Below, piece by piece: positions 43,927-52,888 of a stretch of 64,000 nt of DNA. How positions within the stretch are numbered: position 1 is the stretch's first letter; every line of letters starts with the position of its first letter. Made by a program: the position numbers and the translations under genes. Under the pieces are notes generated by a model, which ran no database searches, had not been told where the DNA came from, and saw only the letters and a list, made by a program, of their open reading frames with translations. The stretch covers positions 2,900,559-2,964,558 of the forward strand of contig NZ_LT896588.1 of assembly GCF_900186615.1 (NCBI RefSeq), read 5' to 3'. The DNA is from Parabacteroides bouchesdurhonensis. Its GTDB lineage: Bacteria; Bacteroidota; Bacteroidia; Bacteroidales; Tannerellaceae.

Positions 43927-46044
43927 ATGAACAAAATGCTTATGGCTGCGGGTTTAGCAGTTATGTTGGGAGCTTGTAGCTCCTCTAAAAAGGGTGATGT
44001 GGCAGATACTACGTCCAATCCGTTTTTTACGGAGTATACAACTCCGTTTGGTGTACCTCCTTTTGACAAAATAGAAGTAGCGCATTATAAGCCTGCTTTT
44101 TTGAAAGGAATAGAAGAACAATCGAAGGAGATAGATGCTATTGTAAATAATTCGGAAGCGCCTACTTTCGAGAATACAATTGTAGCTTTTGACCAGAGTG
44201 GCGAATTGCTTAAAAAAGTGTCTTATGCTTTCAATGGACAATCCAGTGTGAATACGACTGAGGAAATTCAGGCATTGGAACAGGAGTTGTCTCCTTTGCT
44301 TTCTAAGCATCAGGACGATATCCGGATGAATCCCGGATTATTTGCTCGAATTAAAGCCGTGTATGAGAGCCCGGCATCTTCTGGTTTTGATAAGGAACAG
44401 AAGAAACTGCTGGAAAAAACGTATAAAGACTTTGTTCGTGGAGGTGCAAATCTGGATGCGGATAAACAGGCAAAATTGCGTGAGTTGAATGAGAAGATCT
44501 CGATACTGGAGCTTACCTTCGGCCAGAACGTATTGAAAGAAACGAATGCATTTCAATTGATAGTTGATAAAAAAGAAGATTTATCAGGACTGCCGGAAAC
44601 TTCTATTGCCGCAGCAGCTTCTGCCGCAAAAAATGCCGGTATGGATGGTAAATGGTTGTTTACATTGCACAACCCGAGTGTAATGCCTTTCTTGCAGTAT
44701 GCCGATAATCGTGCTTTGCGTGAAAAGATTTTTAAAGGATATACTAATCGCGGTAATAACAACAATGCAAATGATAACAAGGATGTTGTTAAGCAATTGG
44801 TAACTGCCCGTTTGGAAAAAGCGAAACTGATGGGAGATGACGACTTTGCTGCATTTGTACTGGAAGACCGTATGGCTAAGGATGAACAGAATGTCTATAA
44901 GTTGCTGAATCAGATATGGACTCCGGCTTTGGCAAAAGCCAAAGATGAATTAGCCGACATCAATGCGGAAATTAAGAAAGAAGGAGGGAACTTTGAAGCA
45001 GAAGGCTGGGACTGGCGTTATTACTTTGAAAAAGCTAAAAAGACAAAATTCGATATGGATGAAAATGAAATTCGTCCGTATCTGGAACTGAATAATGTCC
45101 GTAACGGTGCTTTCTATGTGGCTAATAAGTTATATGGCGTTACTTTTACGGAAATAAAAGATATACCAAAGCCGGATGCGGATGCTATGGCTTTTGAATG
45201 TAAGGATAAAGATGGTACACATTTGGGTGTATTGTATATGGATTTCTTTACCCGGCCGGGTAAGTCTGCCGGCGCATGGTGCGGAAGTTACCGGTCACAA
45301 ACTTATAAAGATGGAAAACGACTTGCTCCGGTTGTTACTACTGTGTTTAACTTTAGCAAACCGGAAGAAGGTAAACCTGCCTTACTAAGTGCCGATGAAG
45401 CAGAGACTGTATTCCATGAGTTTGGACATGCTTTGCATAGTCTGTTCAGGGATGTACATTATTATGGTGTATCCGGTGTACCTCGTGATTTTGTAGAATT
45501 GCCTTCTCAGGTAATGGAGCATTGGGTGTTTGAACCGGAAGTTCTGAAAGTATATGCTAAACATTACCAAACCGGAGAAGTGATACCTCAGGCTATTGTA
45601 GATAAGATTATTAAATCCGGTAAATACGGACAGGGATTTGCTACTACTGAATATGTTGCTGCTTCTTTATTGGATATGGATTATCATATATTGAAGGAAA
45701 TACCTGCCGATTTCAATGTAGAGGCTTTTGAAGCAGATGTGATGAATAAGCGTGGCCTGATCCGTCAGATTCCTCCACGTTATCGTACTACTTATTTTAA
45801 GCATACGATGGAAGGTGGATATACGGCAGGTTATTATAGCTATATTTGGGCAGAAGTATTGGATGCCGATGCTTTTGAGGCCTATAAAGAAACAGGTGAT
45901 ATCTTTAATCAGGAAATTGCCGATAAGTTCCGTACTTATATTCTTACACCGGGAGGTATTGATGATGCAATGGTTATGTACGTTAATTTCCGTGGTAAAG
46001 AACCGGGAATCGATCCTTTATTGAAGAATCGGGGATTGAAATAA
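43927..46044 (+). CDS. dcp: Peptidyl-dipeptidase Dcp (M3 zinc metallopeptidase), lipoprotein
   Basis: A 705-residue M3-family oligopeptidase that removes dipeptides from peptide C termini. The zinc site HEFGH is at 497-501 in ETVFHEFGHALHSLF. The third ligand lies downstream near FVELPSQVMEHW, where Glu is conserved. The N terminus is a lipoprotein signal (VMLGAC), so the enzyme is periplasmic or membrane-anchored, unlike cytoplasmic Dcp of E. coli. This suits degradation of imported dietary or host peptides. HTMEGGYTAGYYSYIWAEVLDADAF is the conserved substrate-binding region. It is monocistronic, with its own promoter, and is convergent with the NhaC gene. Confidence 0.93.
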   Translation: MNKMLMAAGLAVMLGACSSSKKGDVADTTSNPFFTEYTTPFGVPPFDKIEVAHYKPAFLKGIEEQSKEIDAIVNNSEAPTFENTIVAFDQSGELLKKVSYAFNGQSSVNTTEEIQALEQELSPLLSKHQDDIRMNPGLFARIKAVYESPASSGFDKEQKKLLEKTYKDFVRGGANLDADKQAKLRELNEKISILELTFGQNVLKETNAFQLIVDKKEDLSGLPETSIAAAASAAKNAGMDGKWLFTLHNPSVMPFLQYADNRALREKIFKGYTNRGNNNNANDNKDVVKQLVTARLEKAKLMGDDDFAAFVLEDRMAKDEQNVYKLLNQIWTPALAKAKDELADINAEIKKEGGNFEAEGWDWRYYFEKAKKTKFDMDENEIRPYLELNNVRNGAFYVANKLYGVTFTEIKDIPKPDADAMAFECKDKDGTHLGVLYMDFFTRPGKSAGAWCGSYRSQTYKDGKRLAPVVTTVFNFSKPEEGKPALLSADEAETVFHEFGHALHSLFRDVHYYGVSGVPRDFVELPSQVMEHWVFEPEVLKVYAKHYQTGEVIPQAIVDKIIKSGKYGQGFATTEYVAASLLDMDYHILKEIPADFNVEAFEADVMNKRGLIRQIPPRYRTTYFKHTMEGGYTAGYYSYIWAEVLDADAFEAYKETGDIFNQEIADKFRTYILTPGGIDDAMVMYVNFRGKEPGIDPLLKNRGLK

Positions 46045-46067
46045 TAACAGCTTTATATATAATAAAG

Positions 46068-46108
46068 AAAGAGGTATGAAAAGTGAATGCTTTTTATGCC
46101 TCTTTTTT
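46068..46108. terminator. Bidirectional terminator between dcp and the NhaC gene
   Basis: A 16-bp stem with two wobbles (AAAGAGGTATGAAAAG with CTTTTTATGCCTCTTT) is followed by Ts on the plus strand. The NhaC stop codon lies inside the stem. Confidence 0.8.
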
Positions 46109-47413
46109 ATTGGTGAATTTCCCCGGATACCCGAATAAGATCGCAAGCAAAGCCCCTGCTCCCAGTAAATAAGGATAGTACAGATACTGCATGATTTCAA
46201 TCGGAGATATGCCACCTAATCCGGAAGCCATCAATAATTGGGCTCCATAGGGGATGATTCCTTGAACAAAGCAAGAGAATATATCTAATATACTGGCACT
46301 GCGGCGCGGATCTACATTAAACTTGTCGGCAATGTCTTTCGCTATAGGACCGGCCATAATCAAGGCAATTGTGTTATTGGCCGTACAGAGGTTGGCAAAG
46401 CTTACTAAACCGGCGATACTGGCTTCCGCTCCTTTGGAGGAACGAATATGTGAAGTTAATTTCAGAATAATCCAATCAATGCCTCCATTATACCGGATCA
46501 TTTCAAGCATGCCTCCGGCCAACAGGGTAACGATAATCAGTTCCCCCATATTGGTTATACCCGAACCCATAGCGGCGTTCCATCCCCATACATCGAAACT
46601 GCCGGTAAACAAACCTACCATGCCTGAAAGAATAATTCCGATGAAAAGTACCAGCATGACGTGTACACCGCATACTGCGATTATCAGAACAATAAGATAT
46701 GGTATCACTTTCGCCCACTCGATAGGTAAAGGCGTATATGTATTATCCATACCACTACCGATAAGTATGTATATGATGCCGGTAATAATAGCTACCGGCA
46801 TTGCAATGCGTATATTCACTTTGAATTTGTCAGCCATTTTACATCCTTGCGTTCGCGTTGCCACAATTGTGGTGTCGGAGATAAAAGACAAATTGTCCCC
46901 AAACATAGCTCCACTAACAACAACACCCAACATTAAGGCGCCGGGCATTCCTGTTTTGTCGGCTATTCCTATGGCAACAGGAGCTAAAGCGACTATCGTA
47001 CCAACGGAAGTTCCAACGGATATGGATATGAAACAGGCGGCAATAAAGATTCCGGCAGCTAATAAGTTACCCGGCAGAACGGACATGGCCAGGTTTACGG
47101 TTGCATCTACAGCCCCCATCGCTTTAGCTGTTTGGGCAAAAGCTCCGGCCAGTATGAAAATGAGCACCATTAGCATTATATTACTATTAGCGGCCCCTCG
47201 GCAGAACTGTTCAATTCTGTTGTTTAATTTTCCCCCTTTGGATATGGCTACGGCTACAATAGATGATACGACGAAAGCAACGGTAATAGGCATTTTATAG
47301 AAATCTCCGGCTAATATAGACACTACCAGATACGATAGCAGAAATACAGCCAGAGGCAGCAAAGCCCAAGCATTTGGAGTATGATTAAATGTCGGAGTTT
47401 TTTGATCCATCAT
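46094..47413 (-). CDS. NhaC-family Na+/H+ antiporter
   Basis: A 439-residue inner-membrane protein with about eleven helices. Hallmarks are LIFILAGAFAQTAKAMGAVDATVNL, SISVGTSVGTIVALAPVAIGIADKTG, and the conserved MFGDNLSFISDTTIVATRTQGC segment with its charged Asp pair in a helix, the likely ion-binding site. NhaC-type carriers exchange Na+ for H+ or, in relatives, take up organic anions, so the precise substrate is unproven. It starts 22 bases after the stop of the DUF5686 gene on the same strand, so the two are probably co-transcribed. Its stop lies in a shared terminator. Confidence 0.88.
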   Translation of the reverse strand: MMDQKTPTFNHTPNAWALLPLAVFLLSYLVVSILAGDFYKMPITVAFVVSSIVAVAISKGGKLNNRIEQFCRGAANSNIMLMVLIFILAGAFAQTAKAMGAVDATVNLAMSVLPGNLLAAGIFIAACFISISVGTSVGTIVALAPVAIGIADKTGMPGALMLGVVVSGAMFGDNLSFISDTTIVATRTQGCKMADKFKVNIRIAMPVAIITGIIYILIGSGMDNTYTPLPIEWAKVIPYLIVLIIAVCGVHVMLVLFIGIILSGMVGLFTGSFDVWGWNAAMGSGITNMGELIIVTLLAGGMLEMIRYNGGIDWIILKLTSHIRSSKGAEASIAGLVSFANLCTANNTIALIMAGPIAKDIADKFNVDPRRSASILDIFSCFVQGIIPYGAQLLMASGLGGISPIEIMQYLYYPYLLGAGALLAILFGYPGKFTNKKEA

Positions 47414-47435
47414 TCTTTATGCTTTAATTCCAAGA

Positions 47436-50021
47436 TTAGAATGAGAATCGGAGAGCTATACGGATACCGCCTTTTTTAATATCGGGCTGATCCAAATAGG
47501 TTAACCGGCGATAGTAATCAATACGTAATATCTTAAAGATATTCTCTAAACCGATACTGGCTTCCAGATAAGGAGTATGTCCCAATGGACTTGTTCCGTC
47601 AGGTAGTACAAATAATCCCGGAGTCTTTTCCGGATTATTTTTGTCGGTTAGTCCACCGTAGACTCCACTGAAAGAAACAACTTCACGTAATCTTAACCAT
47701 TTTACTCCGGGTACGCGGTTCAATATCCATCCTTTCAAATAATATGTAAAATAGAATGATACATATTGGTCCGTTACAAATTCAAGGGCACGCATCATAT
47801 TGAATGATTCCGGTTGGATAGTAATGGACTGGTTGGTATTAGGCATGATAAGTAGTGGGAAGGGGACTTTATCCCATACTTTTCCGGCTTTAACCTGTGC
47901 ATCGATGTGTCCGAAAGATGAAAGCCAGATACGTTTTTCCGCGCTTACTTCCGTATGGTTATAATTATAATCGCTTCCAAGTACGCCTTTTATTCCCAGC
48001 TGATGTGATAACTTAAATACCGGTGCGTCTTTCGATAGGTTAAATACCGATCCTTTTCCGGCACGCCCATTGTATGCGCGTTCGCCGGGTGCAAAGCGTA
48101 ACTGCGCTCCCAATTCGGAAGTGGTAATACTTTTTATGCGGGTTAATGTTCCGTTTTCATTCATTAAATCGTAATGCAATGTCCCGGCAGCTTCATTGTT
48201 TTCGTTACGTGCCCAAGTCTTGAAAGTAAGTCCGTTCAGCCATTCCTTTTCATATTGGAACATACTTTTACGGATGTATTGCATCTTAGTTACAGGTTCA
48301 CCTACTTTCCAGGCTACAAACATGTTGTCCTTACTGGTGAATAAGAAATCCTGGCCAGGGGTGTAAACGTCATATTCCTGGATGAATGAGAGATTATTAA
48401 CAGGACTTTCTCCTTCATGGTAAGCCTTCTTGTTGAAACTATGTGTCAGTTTTATGTTGTATTTCAGCTTACGGTCGTTTACACCGTATGCCATATAGCC
48501 ACTTGCAAACCAATAAGGATTGAGGTTGGCTGTAGTCATACCGCCTACGCGCATACGGAAGCCTTCCAAATGGTTGGCGCTGAATGTTGTATTCATCGGA
48601 CCAAAGTCGAATTTGCTTTTGCTTTTATCCCCGGTGGTAGGAACATAGCCGGAGATAAGAATTTCGGCCGTTTTGATAATAACATTAAATGCCGGAACTT
48701 TGCGTAACTGTGCCAACAAATCATCCAATGCGTTCTCTTTTTCCTTTAAAGGGATATGCCGGTTATTTATCCAGAAGGTATCGGTTTGTGCTGTAGCTTC
48801 CGGCAGAATATGAACAGGTCCTAATAGCCCGAAGATAGAGTCCGCATTTTGTATGTTGAAATTATATTTGTCGAAGTTACGTACCTGGTGTGCATATAAT
48901 TGTTGTGTACCCTTTACGATGTAGAAGTTGACATATGTGTTTTCGTTGCTTAGTACCCAGGTACTATCCGGCATTCGTTTAAACTCCTGTTCGATACGGA
49001 GCTTATCCACCCAGTTCAGGTTAATGTTGGCCGGTGTATTCAGCAGGAATTTCTTTACCGCATAGCTCCCGTCCAGTGTAATGTATAGACGGCCGGTAAA
49101 TCCGTAACTTTGACTGTTTACCGGAACAAATGCCAGGTCTACACATTTATCACCCGAAACATCGAGCGTATCCATGATGTAATACTTGTAGTAGGAGGTA
49201 GCCAAAGTAGAAGATAGCGGGCTGACAAAACGATTCAATAGTATGTTGATGTTATTGTCGAAGATATTTACCCCTTTGAATATTTCTTCCAGATTGGAGG
49301 TGATACCGCCACCATCATCAAGTGTTTTGTCAATACCTTGTTGACGCTTCGCCTTCGTTATCGTTTTTTCCGTTTTGGGATGTTTGCGATAATAAATATC
49401 CGATAGTGTTTCGCGGACAGATATGGTAAGGATCGGTTTGCCATTGAATTCGGACGTATCCAGATAATTCTTTATAAACTTAAACTTCTTGAGGAATTTG
49501 TTTTTGTCCAGATTCGGATTAAAATCATCTAGTGACATACTGAGCTTTTCGTATACTTCGGTCTGGTATTCACCTTTTGCCTCGATACGGTTATCGTTCT
49601 TATGCTCGATAACTTTTTTTATCAGTTCTACTGCCGGATTATCTTTACGGGAGTATTTTTCCTTCTTTGGTTTTACAACCACTTCCGCAATCTCAAAAGA
49701 AGTAGGACGGAGCATAATATCCAGGTTGTCATTCTTTTTACCTGCATTCAGATGGAGCGTTTTGTTGTCATACCCTAGTGAGGATATGATGAGGTTTGTA
49801 AGCCCTTTGTCGTTTTGTATGGAGAACTTTCCGTTATCGTCGGTCATCGCGCCAATTGTAGAGTTCTCAAAAATTACAGATACAAAAGACAATGGTTCAC
49901 CTGTAATGGAATCTTTAACGATGCCGGATGCAGAGGTGATACTTTGTGCGTGTAAAAGGGATGAGCCGGTTACTATGTGCAACAGAACTAGCAGTAATAT
50001 ATAGCGAATGAGTTTTACCAT
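47436..50021 (-). CDS. DUF5686 outer-membrane protein with N-terminal carboxypeptidase-regulatory-like domain
   Basis: An 861-residue exported protein. A signal peptide ends around SSLLHAQ (residue 26). Residues about 28-115 form a CarboxypepD_reg-like beta-sandwich (SASGIVKDSITGEPLSFVSVIFENSTIGAMTDDNGKFSI), as seen at the start of SusC-type proteins. The rest is DUF5686, rich in alternating aromatic strands and ending in a barrel-type terminus (KKGGIRIALRFSF). The final Phe and beta content indicate an outer-membrane barrel of unknown cargo. No SusD partner is adjacent, so it is not a classical nutrient receptor. It shares a transcript with the NhaC gene; a -7 box lies at 50059-50066. Confidence 0.85.
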   Translation of the reverse strand: MVKLIRYILLLVLLHIVTGSSLLHAQSITSASGIVKDSITGEPLSFVSVIFENSTIGAMTDDNGKFSIQNDKGLTNLIISSLGYDNKTLHLNAGKKNDNLDIMLRPTSFEIAEVVVKPKKEKYSRKDNPAVELIKKVIEHKNDNRIEAKGEYQTEVYEKLSMSLDDFNPNLDKNKFLKKFKFIKNYLDTSEFNGKPILTISVRETLSDIYYRKHPKTEKTITKAKRQQGIDKTLDDGGGITSNLEEIFKGVNIFDNNINILLNRFVSPLSSTLATSYYKYYIMDTLDVSGDKCVDLAFVPVNSQSYGFTGRLYITLDGSYAVKKFLLNTPANINLNWVDKLRIEQEFKRMPDSTWVLSNENTYVNFYIVKGTQQLYAHQVRNFDKYNFNIQNADSIFGLLGPVHILPEATAQTDTFWINNRHIPLKEKENALDDLLAQLRKVPAFNVIIKTAEILISGYVPTTGDKSKSKFDFGPMNTTFSANHLEGFRMRVGGMTTANLNPYWFASGYMAYGVNDRKLKYNIKLTHSFNKKAYHEGESPVNNLSFIQEYDVYTPGQDFLFTSKDNMFVAWKVGEPVTKMQYIRKSMFQYEKEWLNGLTFKTWARNENNEAAGTLHYDLMNENGTLTRIKSITTSELGAQLRFAPGERAYNGRAGKGSVFNLSKDAPVFKLSHQLGIKGVLGSDYNYNHTEVSAEKRIWLSSFGHIDAQVKAGKVWDKVPFPLLIMPNTNQSITIQPESFNMMRALEFVTDQYVSFYFTYYLKGWILNRVPGVKWLRLREVVSFSGVYGGLTDKNNPEKTPGLFVLPDGTSPLGHTPYLEASIGLENIFKILRIDYYRRLTYLDQPDIKKGGIRIALRFSF

Positions 50022-50058
50022 AAACTATTGTTATTCCTTCACGAATAAATATAGTATG

Positions 50059-50066
50059 CAAAGGTA
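50059..50066 (-). promoter_or_regulatory. Bacteroidetes -7 box (TACCTTTG) of the DUF5686-NhaC operon
   Basis: TACCTTTG on the minus strand, 37 bases before the start codon; no clear -33 box. Confidence 0.5.
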
Positions 50067-50163
50067 CATCTTTTCTTTGTAGGACAGAGGGTAAGGCTAT
50101 TAATAATCATTAATCGTCTGTTATCAGAAGTATATGAATTTAAGGAAGTATTAAGACCATTTT

Positions 50164-50267
50164 AAAGGATATATCTTTTGAACTTAAAAGTCCCGTCTTA
50201 ACATTCCAAAAGAGCAGACTTTTGAAGTGTTAAGACGGGACTTTTAGATTCAAAAGACCGCTCTTTT
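50164..50267. repeat. Long palindromic intergenic repeat, copy 4
   Basis: Arms of 19 nt (50185-50203 and 50228-50246) surround a 24-nt loop. It is bounded by AAAGGATATATCTTTTG and CAAAAGACCGCTCTTTT. The stop codon of the beta-mannosidase gene (TTA at 50266-50268) overlaps its right end, as in copy 3. Confidence 0.9.
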
Positions 50268-52866
50268 AATAAGCATCCGCAAGACTTTCGTTTTTCAATT
50301 GTTTGTCGAATGTTTCTTTATCCAGTTTGGTTGTGACATGAATGGTTACAGGCTCTCCCGGCAACAGGTCGAAATAATTGTCGGAGAAGAAGTTGTCTAT
50401 TCCGTCAATGCTAAGAAAAATGCCTCTGGCAAATACATTGCTTTGAACAGTCACGTCATAGCCGTCACCAGCCGGGACACTTGTCATTTGTATATCTGCT
50501 TTAGGGAAGTCTATGTCTTTAAAACGAGTGAAAAAATAGTTGTTGGACACGACTTTTTCGTTGCCGTTTTCAATGAAACGGGCATTAACTACCACTTCGT
50601 TTTTCTGTTTTCCGCCAAGAACGGATTCTATCGGAGCGGAGAACTGTATTTGGCTGGTATTTGCCGGCAAAGTAACGTTGCTTTGCTTTTCAAATAACAC
50701 ATTCCCTTTTAAATCCATTACGCGGATATCCAATTTACCTTTGGTTGCTTTTAACCGGTCGGATACAATCCACACATTTAGTTTGCCGTCTTCTGCGACA
50801 GGAGAGACAAGGATGTCATTAAAGGCCTTTTTGGCAAAATAGTGTTGTGCCTTCCAACGTCCGTAGTAGTCACGGCTGGACCATGAGGCAACCGGCCAGC
50901 AGTCGTTGTGTTGCCAAAATAAAGTGCCCATATTATAAGGCATCATACGGCGGTGGGCTTCAATAGCTGTTTTTATGGCATCTCCCTGCAGTAATAGTCC
51001 CATATACAGGAAGTTCGGAAAATCTTTCGGCTTACGGTATTCATTCAACAGATACCATTCAATCAAACCGTTTGCGTGGCTTCCTCCGCGTTGGTGAGCC
51101 ATCATAACATCCGAATAAATGTTATGATCCCGTTTTTCCGGAGCATATTTTAGTACCGATTGATATTCGGGGAAAGCCTGGAAACCGTATTCGGAGAAGA
51201 AACGGGCTTTTATTTTATTGTAGTTGGCAATAGAGTCTTTCGCATGCCATACTCCCCAATAGTGGGCGTCGCCATCCGGATTCCATATCTCTTTTCCCGT
51301 CTCACATTTAGCATCCGGATTTCCTCCGTATGGAGAAGAAGGCCAGTAAAATACAGTCGGATCATATTCCTTCACCACATCAGCCAACAGGTGGTTAAAT
51401 AGTTTTTTTGTATCGTTGCGTAATTGCTCTGTAACTCCGTATGCGTCGAATTTCTTCATCCATCCCCAGTTAAACCAGGCTGTGTGTATTTCGTTATTCC
51501 CGCACCAGATAGCTATGCTTGGATGATTACGCAAGCGTACCACGTTGTCTACTGCTTCTTGACGGATATTATCTTCCAATTCAGGTGTTAATGGATAGAT
51601 ACTGCAGGCAAACATGAAATCTTGCCAAACCATGATGCCGTATTTGTCGCAAAGATCATAGAACAAATCATTTTCGTAAATACCGCCCCCCCATACACGT
51701 AGCATATTCATGTTGGCATTGACGGCATCCAGAATTGTCTTTTCATATTGCTCAGGTGTTACGCGAGGCAAGAAGTTGTCTTGAGGAATGTAGTTCGCCC
51801 CTTTGGCAAAGACAGGCACGCCATTGAGTTCAAAGTAGAAACTATGTCCGTCTTTATCCGGTTTGTTGATGACTTTCAAGCTACGAAGTCCTAAATGAAT
51901 CGTTTTCGTGTCGGCAACCTTACCGTCCATATTGATGCTTGCGGTAAATGGATAAAGATGTGGTTCTCCAAGACCGTTAGACCACCAAAGCTTCGGATTG
52001 TTGACAGTCAGTTCTGTTTCTATCAGGTTAGTGCCTTTTTTTACCTGCGCTTTTTTAGTCCAGACCGTTTTAACACCATCTGCTTTGATGGTTAAGGTCG
52101 CTTCACCTTCTTTATCTGCATTGAAACGGATTTGCGCTTTGATATCTGCACGTTTGGATGTCACTTTTGTCTGTTCGTAGAAAATATTGTCTATAATGGC
52201 ATCGTTCCAACCAATCAGGTATACCGGACGCCAGATGCCGCTGGTTACGATGCGTGGTCCCCAATCCCATCCATAGTGATAACCTGCCTTACGGGCAAAT
52301 ATGCTGACTTTCTTATCAAAAATACCTCCGTTCTCGGACTGGTCGTTTCCTGCCTCTACAGGAAACTTTAAAGCGTCGAACTTGGGTAAGTCCACTTTAA
52401 TGGGAGAGTGGAAGTAAATACGTAATTCGTTGCCTTCTTTTTTCAGCAAACTTTTTACACTTACTTTCCATTCCCGGAACATGTTGTCCGCTTTCAGTAT
52501 GCAAGAGTCGTTCAGATATACATCGGCATACGTATCGAGTCCTTTGAAATCGAGTTCAATGTTGTCTTTGTCAAATATGTCGGGAGAAACGTTTAGAGTG
52601 GTTTTATATTCCCAATCTTCTTTATCTACCCATTGGATGCCCCGTTCGTTCAGGCGATAGAAAGGGTCTTCTATAATTTGATTGTTCATCAGGTCGGTTT
52701 GAACTACTCCGGGAACTGTGGCCGGATACCAGTTGTTGCCCCGTACCTGCTTGAATGTCCAGCCATTGTCGATTTGTTGTTTTGCCACGTTGTCTGCTTT
52801 TACAGGCGATGTAGCTGCCAGGGTGGAGGCTAACACCAAAGTGGATACTACTGTTTTGTAATGCAT
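50266..52866 (-). CDS. Exported beta-mannosidase (GH2)
   Basis: An 866-residue glycosidase that releases mannose from beta-mannosides such as N-glycan cores or mannan oligomers. A signal peptide ends around ATSPVKA (residue 24), so it is periplasmic. The GH2 sugar-binding domain (about 30-200; TVPGVVQTDLMNNQIIEDPF) is followed by an immunoglobulin-like domain, then the TIM barrel (about 330-680). The acid/base is Glu459 in WCGNNEIHTAW and the nucleophile Glu559 in FFSEYGFQAF. NPDGDAHYWGVWH lies between them. C-terminal beta domains complete the protein. It follows the acyl-CoA ligase gene by 22 bases on the same strand. Confidence 0.93.
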   Translation of the reverse strand: MHYKTVVSTLVLASTLAATSPVKADNVAKQQIDNGWTFKQVRGNNWYPATVPGVVQTDLMNNQIIEDPFYRLNERGIQWVDKEDWEYKTTLNVSPDIFDKDNIELDFKGLDTYADVYLNDSCILKADNMFREWKVSVKSLLKKEGNELRIYFHSPIKVDLPKFDALKFPVEAGNDQSENGGIFDKKVSIFARKAGYHYGWDWGPRIVTSGIWRPVYLIGWNDAIIDNIFYEQTKVTSKRADIKAQIRFNADKEGEATLTIKADGVKTVWTKKAQVKKGTNLIETELTVNNPKLWWSNGLGEPHLYPFTASINMDGKVADTKTIHLGLRSLKVINKPDKDGHSFYFELNGVPVFAKGANYIPQDNFLPRVTPEQYEKTILDAVNANMNMLRVWGGGIYENDLFYDLCDKYGIMVWQDFMFACSIYPLTPELEDNIRQEAVDNVVRLRNHPSIAIWCGNNEIHTAWFNWGWMKKFDAYGVTEQLRNDTKKLFNHLLADVVKEYDPTVFYWPSSPYGGNPDAKCETGKEIWNPDGDAHYWGVWHAKDSIANYNKIKARFFSEYGFQAFPEYQSVLKYAPEKRDHNIYSDVMMAHQRGGSHANGLIEWYLLNEYRKPKDFPNFLYMGLLLQGDAIKTAIEAHRRMMPYNMGTLFWQHNDCWPVASWSSRDYYGRWKAQHYFAKKAFNDILVSPVAEDGKLNVWIVSDRLKATKGKLDIRVMDLKGNVLFEKQSNVTLPANTSQIQFSAPIESVLGGKQKNEVVVNARFIENGNEKVVSNNYFFTRFKDIDFPKADIQMTSVPAGDGYDVTVQSNVFARGIFLSIDGIDNFFSDNYFDLLPGEPVTIHVTTKLDKETFDKQLKNESLADAY

Positions 52867-52888
52867 AGATGTTCAGTTTTGTTTACGT

